A program made the position numbers and the translations under genes. Positions 1-9,300 of a stretch of 20,148 nucleotides of DNA are shown in pieces (position 1 is the first letter of the stretch; every line of letters begins with the position of its first letter). A model generated the notes under the pieces. That model ran no database searches. It had not been told where the DNA came from and saw nothing but the letters and a program-made list of their open reading frames with translations. Source of the DNA: Rozella allomycis CSF55 (lineage: Eukaryota > Rozellomycota); assembly GCA_000442015.1 (NCBI GenBank), contig KE560528.1:1-20148 (forward strand), written 5' to 3'.

Positions 1-276
1 AACTTGGAGCGAAATATTTTCTTGCGTATTAACTATTATAGCTTGTTTTAAAATGCACGAATTTCATTTTCAAACTTAGAAGTCAGTCCAAGTCTAAATA
101 TTTTGCTGTTACGCTATTAGTTTTACCTTCTATGTTGTTCACTGTGGATTGAAAAGGGATTATATCTTTTTTATTTTTAATCTGATCTATATATATGACT
201 TCAAATAAGGATATTTTGAAGATGTAATTGATCAAGATTAGAAGGGTCTAGACCCCTTTCCCTTTTCAATAAAGGC
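1..276. other. Upstream region of the cyclin gene, no gene seen
   Basis: AT-rich sequence with stops in all frames and no family-like translation. It should hold the promoter and 5' leader of the cyclin gene that starts at 277. An AATAAA hexamer sits at 268-273, just before that start codon; it could be the poly(A) signal of an upstream gene outside the window or chance in AT-rich DNA. I see no RNA gene or repeat here. Confidence 0.5.
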
Positions 277-1117
277 ATGACCCAGGACATGTGCCACGTT
301 TCAAAACCAATGTCAAACTTTTCCGTCATCGATCTAAACTATCTTTTAGAACGAGAAAATATCAATTTTCAAATTGCTAACATACCTCCCCATTATCGTG
401 ACGCAATTGCACAGTGGCTTTACCAGGTATCTCTTTAGTACTTTACAAAATAGGTTATCTATCACTTTTCATTTTCTTCTCAGACCTACTTGCTGACAAT
501 GACTCTTTTTGACCGGGTGACAGCGATCAAAGAACTCCCTCATGATTGTTTGCAACTTGTAGCGACATGCTGTCTATTAATATCATGCAAGATAAATGAA
601 AGAAGACCTCCTTCACTAAAAAGATTAGTATTTTTATCCGACGGTTCGTTTTCCGAAACAGATCTACAAGTAAAATCTTTTTGTCAATTTCAAGCAGACT
701 ATGGAAAAATGTGTATTAACAGTTTTGAAATGGAAAATTAATGATCCAACAAGTCTTGAATTCATCTATGCACTGGATCAACAGTTATCATTACCATCTT
801 ATCTATTGTCAGGCGTTGAGCAACTGCTAATTTTGATGAGTTTGAAGCAGGAATTTTGCCGCTACCTGCCTTCGGTTAAAGCAATGGCTGCTTTAGTATC
901 ATGTATGACCATTCAACGTCAAGGTCTCCCATCACTAGTGAATGAGGCTCTTTCATTGATGACTCGCAGCGAAGAAGAAGTTTGTATTATAGAACAATGT
1001 TCGAAAAACCTTTTATACCTGTATACTACGTATGAGTCAAATGTTGGACATTCGAATCCATCAACATGTGCAGATGTGGCGAACAAAGAATTTTCACATT
1101 ATGTAACAGGTTGTTGA
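277..1117 (+). CDS. G1-type cyclin, most like D-type (3 exons)
   Basis: Cyclin-box protein of 261 residues, expected to bind and activate a cyclin-dependent kinase at G1. Exons are 277-426, 454-669 and 698-1117; the introns are 27 and 28 nt and the joined frame is open throughout. Visible cyclin-fold marks are an Arg-x5-Trp-Leu segment at the start of the box, the 'SCKINE' helix, and 'LKWKIND' followed by 'LEFI', comparable to the LKW...HDFI of D-type cyclins. The second half resembles the C-terminal cyclin fold ('CRYLPSVKAMAAL'). No LxCxE Rb-binding motif is seen near the N-terminus. The TGA stop is directly followed by AATAAA at 1118-1123. A 57-nt intron 427-483 is also possible by splice sites, but would delete ten residues that the family spacing requires. 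A cyclin E-like assignment is the main alternative. Confidence 0.82.
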
Positions 1118-1228
1118 AATAAAAATTTTCATTATTATGCCATTAAAATAATTATTTATTCACTTTTACTTTGTTTCAATGCTTTGCTATGAGCGATGGC
1201 AGCACTATGTGTTTCATTTTAATCAATT

Positions 1229-2880
1229 TTACCGTTTTTTGTTCAGCTTTTGTTTGTCATAAGACGGAAGGGTAGAAATAGTTTTGCGCTTATTCGATTT
1301 TAAGCTTTTACTTGGCTTCTTTAAAGCCAACATCCATTCAGGAACTTCGCAACCAGATTCCCGCATTACGTTTACAACAATTTTCAAAAAAGGTGCATCT
1401 TCTTTAGTAAAGTAAGTGATTGCTTTTCCTGGTCTTCCTGCTCTTCCCGTTCTTCCTATTCTATGAATGTAAGAGGCCGATGTTTGAGGGAAATCGTAAT
1501 TTATGACACATTGGACCCCTTTGAAATCAATGCCCCTTGCCATCAATTCAGTGGCGATTAAAACCCAGATTTTTCCAGACCTAAAACTTTGAATAATATT
1601 TTTTCTTTCCAAATCAGATCTTTCTGAATGAATAACTTCCACGTTAACATTTTCGTAAACCAATTCATGAAATAATTCCTTGGCTCTTTCTATCGATTGC
1701 ACAAAAATGATCATTGGAGGATTAAATCCCTTTTTATACTTTAATATTAATAGTTACAGTTGAAATCATCTGTCTCAATGCGAGCAACTTGCCTTCTTCT
1801 CTTCCTACAAATACGAGTTTTTGTTCAATGGTTTCTGTTGCTGAATTTCTTTTCTTTTTATATGTATTAAATTACTTTGACCCGATGACAATTCTAACTG
1901 GATTTTTCATAAAGGATTTCGCTATTGATTCAACACCTGAAGAGATGGTAGCGCTGAAAAGACAAGTATATCTTTCTTGGTGTGAACAAGCGCCAATAAG
2001 TGAATCGACCTGCTCTAAAAATCCATCATCCAACAATCTGTCAGCTTCATCAAGAACTAAATACTGAACACTAACTAGAATACAACAATAAATCTTACTT
2101 TTTTAAACTTATAAGATTATTTTCTACTCCGTTTACTAGCTTCTGGGGAGTAGATATTAAAATGTCGCAGGCGAGATCATCCTGATTAGCATATTTTTCA
2201 GCAATTAAATTTGATTTAGTTAAAACTACGCTATTAAACTTGAACTTTCCGTATAATTTGTTCATCTCTCTTTGTATTTGTTCTGCCAACTCTTTCGTTG
2301 GTGTGATTATCAATGCTCGAAAGCCTTCTTTTCTTGGCCCCTTCAAATGCGAAAGAATCGGTAAAAGAAAAGCCAAAGTTTTTCCGCTTCCCGTGGGCGC
2401 CAAGGAAATTAATTCTACTTTTTCCATGATCATTGGCATTGCTTGCATTTGAATTGGCGTAGGTTTGTCAAAGTTTTGTGACTTTAGCACAGTTTTAAAG
2501 TTATTATCTAAATCATATTTTTCAATAAAATCATCAAAACTCGAGATTGGATTTGGTAATGTTTCATCACCATCATATAACCTAATTTTATACTTGTTTC
2601 TTAAAGCCTTTGCATCGAGGTCAAAATCACTATTTTCATTATTCTCATTAATGGAATATTTGTCCAAAAAATTATCATTTTTTGTTGTCCCGTGCTGTTG
2701 CTGTTTAAAGGTCATAAAGCTATCTTTAATTCCAGTTTTAAAAAAGTCGACATTAACAGCGGATCTATCGTTTCCGATTTTCTTATTCTTTTTATATACA
2801 TTAAAAATATCATTTACTTTAATTTTGTTTTGTATAGATGTGCCCACAAGAAGACATGATAAAGCGTCTGGATTTTTCAT
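1229..2880 (-). CDS. DDX52: DEAD-box RNA helicase, Rok1/DDX52 family (4 exons)
   Basis: ATP-dependent RNA helicase of the Rok1/DDX52 group, which acts in the nucleolus on early 18S rRNA (small-subunit) processing. Coding exons on the minus strand are 2880-2099, 2070-1876, 1848-1758 and 1729-1229, giving 522 residues; introns are 28, 27 and 28 nt. Helicase motifs appear in order: a Q motif in '[10 protein letters not shown]', motif I APTGSGKT (about residue 161), Ia PTKELA, Ib [34 protein letters not shown] and [12 protein letters not shown]. '[15 protein letters not shown]' is diagnostic for DDX52. Motifs Ia and Ib carry Lys where Arg is usual. The ATG at 2880 is chosen because the next residues ('[11 protein letters not shown]') resemble the short conserved N-terminus of Rok1/DDX52 and no in-frame ATG lies upstream. 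A poly(A) signal lies about 70 nt past the stop (AATAAA, minus strand, 1160-1155). Confidence 0.95.
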
Positions 2881-2892
2881 GCACCAAGCCAC
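2881..2892. promoter_or_regulatory. 12-bp gap between divergent start codons (DDX52 / TYW3)
   Basis: Only twelve bases separate the DDX52 start codon (minus strand, 2880-2878) from the TYW3 start codon (plus strand, 2893-2895). Any core promoter, transcription start site or 5' leader for either gene must therefore lie inside the other gene's coding region, or the leaders must be almost absent. That this acts as a shared bidirectional promoter is an inference from position; no TATA-like element is seen in the gap. Confidence 0.6.
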
Positions 2893-3474
2893 ATGGATAA
2901 CGACAAGTCCCCAAAAGGATCTATAGATGAGCTCGCTGTCCCTTTTATGGAGCTTATAAATAACAGTCCATATTATAATACAACGTCGTCATGCTCTGGA
3001 AGAGTATCTATTTTTGTGGAAAAATCAAATTTGGAAAATGGGTTCTGGTTGTTTGTTTCACATGACCCTCTATCTGAAAACTCCCTAAGTTATTTGTTTC
3101 CTGATAAAAAAGTCGATTTCGTTGACTCTTGTACATTTGAAGAAGTTCGATGGGTTTATTTCAAGTTTGAACCTTTTGTGCTTCACATTGAAGCGAACTC
3201 TGTAGAGAGTGCCCAAAAAATATTTACTGTGGCATATAATTGCGGATACAGAAATTCGGGGTGTATTATAGGGAAGAAAAGATCGATGGTGGCATTTCGG
3301 TCCACTTTAAAACTGGATGTTCCCATTGGGTACTATGAAGATGGCATTGTAAAGCTGATTGTTTCTTCAGACTATCTGAAAACTCTTGTTCAGATTTCCA
3401 ACGGTAAATTCCAAGAGAATATAAAGAGAATGGACAGGCTTTATGCAGATTTACTACATTTTTTTGAGAAATAA
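2893..3474 (+). CDS. TYW3: tRNA wybutosine-synthesising protein 3 (TYW3), single exon
   Basis: S-adenosylmethionine-dependent N4-methyltransferase of the wybutosine pathway, which modifies G37 of tRNA-Phe next to the anticodon. It is a 193-residue intronless protein, close to the family's usual length for stand-alone TYW3. The family signature TTSSCSGR spans about residues 30-37; 'KFEPFVLHIEA', 'GYRNSGCIIGKK' and 'FRSTLKLDVPI' follow in the family order, and 'KFQENIKRMDRLY' matches the C-terminal helix. The start at 2893 is the only ATG before an upstream in-frame stop, and 'SPKGSIDE' right after it aligns with the conserved N-terminus. The stop TAA (3472-3474) is embedded in an AATAAA hexamer (3470-3475). 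Divergent from DDX52 and convergent with the OST3 gene. Confidence 0.97.
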   Translation: MDNDKSPKGSIDELAVPFMELINNSPYYNTTSSCSGRVSIFVEKSNLENGFWLFVSHDPLSENSLSYLFPDKKVDFVDSCTFEEVRWVYFKFEPFVLHIEANSVESAQKIFTVAYNCGYRNSGCIIGKKRSMVAFRSTLKLDVPIGYYEDGIVKLIVSSDYLKTLVQISNGKFQENIKRMDRLYADLLHFFEK

Positions 3475-3484
3475 AGCTTTATTT
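3469..3484. terminator. 16-bp palindrome holding both poly(A) signals and the stop regions of TYW3 and OST3
   Basis: AAATAAAGCTTTATTT is its own reverse complement. On the plus strand it carries the TYW3 stop TAA (3472-3474) inside AATAAA (3470-3475). On the minus strand it carries AATAAA at 3483-3478, which shares one base with the OST3 stop TAA (3485-3483). One short element can thus act as 3' signal for both convergent genes; cleavage would have to fall inside the opposite coding sequence. The sequence is seen directly; the shared function is inferred. Confidence 0.8.
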
Positions 3485-4512
3485 AGAGAATTGTATAGGG
3501 ATAACCACCACTTTTTTCTGCAAACAGTGATGTTAAATAGCCGTAAGATAAGAACCAAATCCCAAGCAATAGGCTGGTGACAAAATTTTGAGTCCCGGCA
3601 TTTATTTTGGGCACCACGCTTGTTAATAAAACAATGACAATTCCTATCAAAGCCACTATCTTTTATATAAAGATAGTTTTACATATACCAGTGATCACTT
3701 GCGATTCCATTACACATTGATTTTGAAATCCCGGTGCGATCAAGGAAAATCGATCGCCAACTCTGGCCATATACGGGGCGTGTCTTATTTGATTCCACAT
3801 ATAACCTGAACACATTACAATTATGAATCCCTTAAGTACTAAAGAGTAGGATATTTTACAATTGACGTGATCCCCCAAAATAGATAGTTTTCCCATAAAA
3901 ATTTTTTGAAGTACTTAAAAAATATATTTAACACCACGAGTGAAACTAACAAAGATCCCATAATTGCGAAGATTTTCCCATAATTTATAGGGGGTCGATA
4001 GCTGAGATTATATTTGCCCTCGCGATTTAAGAAATCTATAATGTTTTGTGCTTCGACTCCCCTATTGATTATAATAAACATATTTACTCCGTTAAATCAT
4101 ATTTTATGGGCTCTGATTGACCAATGCTGTATAAGAACAACACAGGAGCAGTGTTCAAACCCATCTTTTTAAAAGATTCTTTTCCTTCTTCAAAATTCAA
4201 TGATGCGAAATAGAGTGGATTAGACTCTTCAAACATGACACTCTTTGCCACGCTTCTCATTTGCTTGTCAAAGTATCTTTTGTTTCTTTTTTAAAACTAT
4301 TACTTGCAAGGTTCACATTTATATACAGGATCCAAGGCAGTGAATACAATTGCTAAAGAATAGTTACGATTATCGAAGAGGTGAGAATTGAATAACTTGT
4401 TGTTAAATATAATTAAATTGTCTGGAGATGTTTTTCTTAAATTCAAAAGTTTTCTATTGTCTGTTTGGCAATAAACGTTAAGAAAGTGGATCACTAGAAA
4501 TAGCAAAAACAT
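3483..4512 (-). CDS. Oligosaccharyltransferase subunit OST3/TUSC3/MAGT1 family (5 exons)
   Basis: Thioredoxin-like subunit of the ER oligosaccharyltransferase complex, which delays disulfide formation in nascent chains so that nearby Asn sites can be glycosylated. Exons on the minus strand are 4512-4304, 4276-4088, 4061-3860, 3830-3683 and 3655-3483, giving 306 residues; introns are 27, 26, 29 and 27 nt. A hydrophobic signal peptide occupies about residues 1-15. The redox CxxC is at residues 66-69 (Cys-Glu-Pro-Cys) after 'IVFTALDP', as in TUSC3. The C-terminal half has four hydrophobic membrane segments, with 'YRPPINY' before the first, 'SGYMWNQIRHAPY' in the middle and 'GGYPYTIL' at the end, all typical of the family. 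In intron 3 the first AG (21 nt) is skipped for one at 29 nt, and only that choice keeps the frame. Confidence 0.93.
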
Positions 4513-4878
4513 ATTTTCGAAAAATCTTAAAAAGATCGATCATCTCTAGTCAGTAATTGGCAAAAATATAGCGACGGCTATAACGAAATCAAGAAATAAT
4601 CTCAACTGTGAATTTTCTATTATTACAATAACTTTAAAACTAGAAATAAGTTAATCCATTATGTTCCATNTGATTGGATTTAGCAGGTGATGGAATTGTG
4701 GTGGAAGAACACAGCCACATTTCTCTACTGGCAATCCAACCCCAAATGCTGCCACAGCGGAACTTGTTAACATAATGTACACGAATCTTTCAAAGTTATG
4801 GAAAAAAGACGCAACCGATTGAAACTTTGCAGTTTTAAATTCGCAATGTGTAAAGGGAAGCGGTGATTGGCTTAANAA

Positions 4879-4977
4879 ACATTTTTTCAAGGTAAAAGGG
4901 AGTTCAGCCCTAGAAACAAAATTTTTAAGTTAAGCGCAAGTATGGAATACCGATGCCTCTCAAGCCATTGCAAAATC
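4879..4977 (+). repeat. Direct repeat, copy 1 (partner 5493-5590)
   Basis: About 98 bases beginning ACATTTTTTCAAGG and ending GCCATTGCAAAATC occur again at 5493-5590 with only a few differences. Copy 1 starts three bases after the N at 4876 and copy 2 ends at the N at 5591, so both touch contig edges. The repeat's end runs into the decayed retroelement frame at 5566, so copy 1 may be the edge of a second copy of that element. Confidence 0.7.
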
Positions 4978-5053
4978 ATGCTCACCATCTATATCATGGT
5001 ATCGGTTTTATCTATGCGAGAATATAACGAATACAATTAATTTTTTATGCGAG

Positions 5054-5096
5054 CGAAGCGAGTACAACCGCTAGTATCTGTAATACTAAAAGCGGA
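5054..5096. mobile_element. Possible Helitron-like termini in tandem (tentative)
   Basis: CGAAGCG-rich sequence at 5051-5062 leads to CTAG-T at 5071-5075, which resembles a Helitron 3' terminus (CTRR before a T target). Two bases on, TCTGTAATACTAAAAGCG (5077-5094) begins with TC, like a Helitron 5' terminus, and recurs without its first T at 5231-5247. The reverse-complement motif CGCTTCG occurs at 5396-5402 and 5466-5472. No Rep/helicase coding sequence is present and the 3' hairpin expected of a Helitron is not clear, so this is a weak call. Confidence 0.25.
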
Positions 5097-5334
5097 NTTC
5101 AATTACCGCGGCATTGTATTTTATCATATCTGGAATTATTGTTGCTGTAACGTCTAGTAATGAGGTTTCTCAAACTCTTTACATGACTCAAATGGTTTGT
5201 GTTGGATATTATACTACATATAATACAAANCTGTAATACTAAAAGCGAAGTTGCCATGGTAATTGGTTGTCAAGGATAGAATTGAGCCTTCCATGATGCT
5301 AATAATGAGTGGTTTTTTACTGAGCCATAACTAC

Positions 5335-5472
5335 TCTTTAAGCATTTCGGAAGTGGATAAAATAGTCAATAGAATGGGTAAATAAACAATACATCGCTTC
5401 GCNATCTTTAAGCGTTTTGGATGTGGATAAAATAGTCAATAGAATGGGTAAATAAACAATACATCGCTTCGC
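5335..5472 (+). repeat. 68-nt near-identical direct copies either side of the N at 5403
   Basis: 5335-5402 and 5405-5472 are the same length and differ at only a few bases; they share the motif ATAAAATAGTCAATAGAATG. The N at 5403 lies between them. The simplest reading is two overlapping contig ends (or alleles) placed side by side, not a real tandem duplication. Confidence 0.75.
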
Positions 5473-5565
5473 CGTAATGACAATAGTGTATAACATTTTT
5501 TCAAGGTAAAAGGGAGTTCCGCCCTAGAAACAACTTTTTTAGTTAAGCGCAAGTATGGAATACCG

Positions 5566-5999
5566 ATGCCTCTCAAGCCATTGCAAAATCNCGCACCGCA
5601 AAAAGAAGTTCAAGGGCTTTTGGACAATGCATCTCTTAAACCAACAGATATTTTTATTCCAGTCTTAGAACATAGCCATAATATTTGTATAGATGTGACC
5701 ATTGGTTCTCCTTATGTTGAACACGTCTTCAATAAAACAGTGGACGAAGGAGGTGCGGCGCTCATGAGGTCTCGGATCGAAAAATAAAGAAATAGTTTGA
5801 CAAATGTGAGGCTAAAGGTTTGATCGTTTTCCCTTTGTATGGAATCAACTGGAGGAATGGACGTAGATTCTATGGCTTTCCTTAAAAGTTCGCGTAATGC
5901 AGTGTCCAATGTGCAAAATATCGAAACTAATGTGGTTGTGGTATACCACAGGCTCAGATTGGAGATAACATTTGCGTTAGTAAAAAGAATCCATCAATG
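5566..5999 (+). pseudogene. Decayed retroelement ORF fragment (C-terminal part of a reverse-transcriptase polyprotein)
   Basis: A degenerate open frame from about 5566 reads 'KEVQGLL', a Pro-x-Asp-Ile-Phe-Ile-Pro motif and 'IDVTIGSPYV'. This is the order (QKE, PxDIFxP, xDVTxxSP) of a domain often found downstream of reverse transcriptase in non-LTR-type elements of fungi, algae and plants. The similarity resumes after a TAG at 5797-5799 in another frame ('CEAKGLIVFP', then 'ESTGGMDVDSMAF' after a further shift, and a last piece up to about 5990). With several frameshifts, an internal stop and no reverse-transcriptase core in the window, it is dead. The N at 5591 sits near its start. Assignment is from motif memory only. 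Confidence 0.5.
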
Positions 6000-6372
6000 A
6001 TTCTGAGACGACTGGCATAAATACTTAACTAAAATTAGTTCATTGATTTAAAAGTGAATAAAGCTCATAATATTTCCAANATTCGAGCCCCGGCAACCGC
6101 AAGGTTCGACTCCTTGGTGACTTTGACGATGTGGATTCATCCTTTATAAATACGATTATTAAATTAATTGTATATACTATATATTTAAAAAATATTATGA
6201 TCTATTTTATAATATAAAGCATAAAATAGTATTGATGAGGTAAATATTTGAGGAGGGAATCGCGTATACCGGAGATTGTCTTATAATAGAGCATGGTATT
6301 CTATTAATTGGCGTTTTTTAAAAAAGCCTTCTTTGCTTAATTCTTTGTGTCTCCAAGTTTATGAAATAAATA
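6000..6372. other. Intergenic region upstream of TCP11
   Basis: AT-rich, no gene recognised; the N at 6080 marks another join. Just after it, CAAGG-TTCGACT-CCTTG (6101-6117) forms a perfect tRNA T-arm, but no matching acceptor or anticodon arm is found upstream, so at most it is a truncated tRNA or tRNA-derived repeat. A two-codon upstream frame ATG-AAA-TAA at 6361-6369 lies just before the TCP11 start codon. Confidence 0.4.
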
Positions 6373-9300
6373 ATGAAAGAACCAATGAAAATAACTCCGA
6401 GACTCCCTAAAGTTTATTCAATGGATTCACGAATATTTTCTATGAGCGCTCCATCCACCCCTTTAACTCCTAATATAAAAAAGGAAGAAGTGATTAATAA
6501 TCATGAAAGTACTCAGAAGGAAGATTTGACGAAAATGTCCTTGCAGCCGCCACAGACTAGTAACGTGGAATCTGTCAACACTCATTTTACATCTTCAGTG
6601 CATAATAGTTTGAATACATTTGTTTTTCAAGGGAAGGCAGTGTCGAGAAACAGCTTCAAACACTGTTCAAAGCATGGTAGAAAAGCGAAAAAACCAGTCA
6701 GCTTTTTTATTAACTTTGATGGTAACAGCCATATTAAATCTCTGAGTGTTAAAAAACAACATAGTAGGTCAAAGAGCGTTGGTGAAAAACCAGTCAGTGT
6801 GCCAAAATCTGTCATTCACAAAATGGAAAAACGATCTAGTCTTATAAAGATGAATAAGGCCTCAAGAGCAATAATAAATTCTTTTTCCGATATGTCATTA
6901 AACACAAAGGCGGGAAGCATACAGGGCGGTACTAATGGCAGCCACAAACGACATCCTACGTATCCTGCTGGTGAAGAAAAGAAAGAAGATCTAAAAATTG
7001 TACAACTTCAAGCAAAAGAAACACGTGCGAAAATGAAAAAGAAGGAAATAATCGATAATGATCAACAAAAACGTCAATTTAGACAAAAATACATCAACGA
7101 AATGCGTGCACTTAAAGAGCACAAAGAAAAGTTGGACATTTTAAAGCTCAAGGTCAAAAATGATATAAATCAGTCTTCTGCATATATGAAAAGGCAAAAG
7201 ATTATACAAGAGCAAATTGGTCGGGCATCTATGGCAAACCAAAGGGCACAAGGAATAGGAATGCTTGCGAGACTTCAAAAAAAGTTTGGTATTGGAATGC
7301 GAAGATCACTCAGCAGCTCATTTGCTGAAATGACCTTTTTTGATGAAGACGAAGAATTTGAACAAATTGAAGAATTTAGAGAAAACGAAAATAGCATTGG
7401 AGACAAGATGTCATTAAAAATTACCACAAAGAATATGACTTTTAGCTCTGATTACCAATCGACATCTTCAACGCAATCTCCGACAGCGACTTCACCTGCT
7501 GCATTGCAAATTAAGGATAATCTTGATCAGTCACACCCTTCTTATCCATCTGTCAGAGCCAATGCATCATTGAGTCTTAGTAATGCGCAAATTGAAGAAA
7601 GTGATACCTTAAAGTCCCCGGTGAAGGCTCACAATGAATTTTTAGTAAACTTTAAGAAGTTTGGTCTTAAAAGAAGCACAAGCGAGCCTTCTATACCATC
7701 GTTAAAGAATCTGATTACACATATGCATCTGGGAATACCAACTGGGCTTCCATACAAAATTAAAGACTTTTTACCTTCCATCACTCGTTACACATTAAGA
7801 GAACTTGATTTTGATGAAATTGCAAGCAATATTCAAACTAGACACGATCTTCTTTTTGATGAAGATTTACAGTTTAAACCGAATGATGCTGAGAGCAAAG
7901 TAACACAAAGAACGATAAAAAATAACACATTTTGGGCTAAAGTTGATCATGATTTAAAGCTTGTCTTAAACCACAGGAGAGGATCAATTACAGGTGAGAA
8001 TGGGGTGCATAAAACTACTAGGACTATTGAAGACTATGTTGTTAGGCCACACTTCTTAAGCTTTCCAATTTTAATTAACGAGATAAGAGAAATAATGCTA
8101 GAATCTTTGCCTTATTCTTCACAACTCCATCGCCAATTAAATGAGCATATAGATGTTGATCTTATTTCACAACAAGTAGAGCACGATGCATTTGATATTG
8201 TTCCTTTAATTTCTNGGAGAAATAATGCTAGAATCGTTGCCATATTCTTCACAACTTCATCGTCAATTAAATGAGCATATAGATGTTGATCTTATTTCCC
8301 AACAAGTTGAGCACGATGCATTTGATATTGTTCCTTTAATTTCTTTTATTTGCAAAACTTTAAAAGTTCATTGCTCTCCTATGCGAGACACTGCTGTAGA
8401 TAACCTTGAGGAGCTTGCGAAAAGAGGTGATATTGTTGGAACTCTGAAAAGTTGTTTCGAAGTATTGGAGCTAATGAAGCTGGTATCTTAAATAACATAT
8501 TTTGATTATAGGATCAAGCGAATCATTATCTTCGAAAAATTAGACCCGAAGTTGTTGCAAATGCAGTTCGATTTGAATGGAAATATTTTCACGACAAACT
8601 TGAAGAAGGACATAAAACGATTCAGCTTACTGAGAAATGGTTGAAAGAAAGTATTAGCACTACTGATCCCTTTGGTTTAACAAAGCAAATTGAACAAAAT
8701 CCACCTCAGACTATGAAGAAGTCTTCGTCTAATCCGATGTTACATAATCCAATACAACGCGTCCAATCTCAATCTCAGATATCCAGATCAGTTTCGGTAC
8801 CGTTGCTTCAAAATGTAAATAACGGGGCTACCAATACAACTACGCCGGCGTCTACTCCACCAATTGGAAGTAGAACATCATACACTGAAGTATTTTACAA
8901 AGGTATGCTATAATATAAATATTTACGCAGCATTTTTATCACTGATTGTGTCGCCAAAATTAGCCAGTTTGATTGATGTACCCGAAACATTTTACCTTGA
9001 TCATTCAAGACTAATTAATTTTCATAACGAATGGCAGGATTTGACAATTTTAGGTGTTTTGATGGTGTTGTTTAGGCAAGCCGTGGGTCGCAAAGTTGCT
9101 CCTGAAATCATGGAAGAGGTAAAGAAAGAATTATGGGTTCTCCTTTTGGATGGAGAAACTACCATTGCTCACGTGTCAGTACATATCATTTCAAAAGCTG
9201 GAAAAACTCGCGGAAAAGAATTTGATGAAAATGAAAGAAAAATGTTGACCGNGAATCCGATGTTGCATAATCCAATACAACGCGTTCAATCTCAATCTCA

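Larger units (their letters stand above)
4513..5492. other. Gene-poor, gap-broken island with short repeats
   Basis: No convincing gene in this stretch. Single N bases at 4670, 4876, 5097, 5230 and 5403 show that it is stitched from small contigs. It contains the repeats listed separately. Short open frames exist (for example about 43 codons in 5101-5229 with a hydrophobic stretch), but each runs into a join and matches no family I recognise. Sequence of this kind commonly represents collapsed interspersed repeats that an assembler could not resolve. Confidence 0.5.

Noticed and set aside
2465-2926. Long plus-strand frame opposite DDX52 (about 153 codons)
   Set aside because: It is the antisense shadow of the DDX52 first exon; its translation has low-complexity Phe/Leu/Ser runs and no family resemblance.
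4651-4890. Minus-strand open frame of about 79 codons across the Ns at 4670 and 4876
   Set aside because: It crosses two ambiguous bases, matches no family I know, and lies in the repeat island; probably chance.
5101-5229. About 43-codon plus-strand frame with a hydrophobic stretch
   Set aside because: Bounded by Ns on both sides, no start or splice signals, no recognisable family; too short to support as an exon.
6081-6125. tRNA-like T arm (CAAGG-TTCGACT-CCTTG)
   Set aside because: No acceptor partner, D arm or anticodon arm can be placed upstream; the N at 6080 cuts the sequence. At most a remnant.
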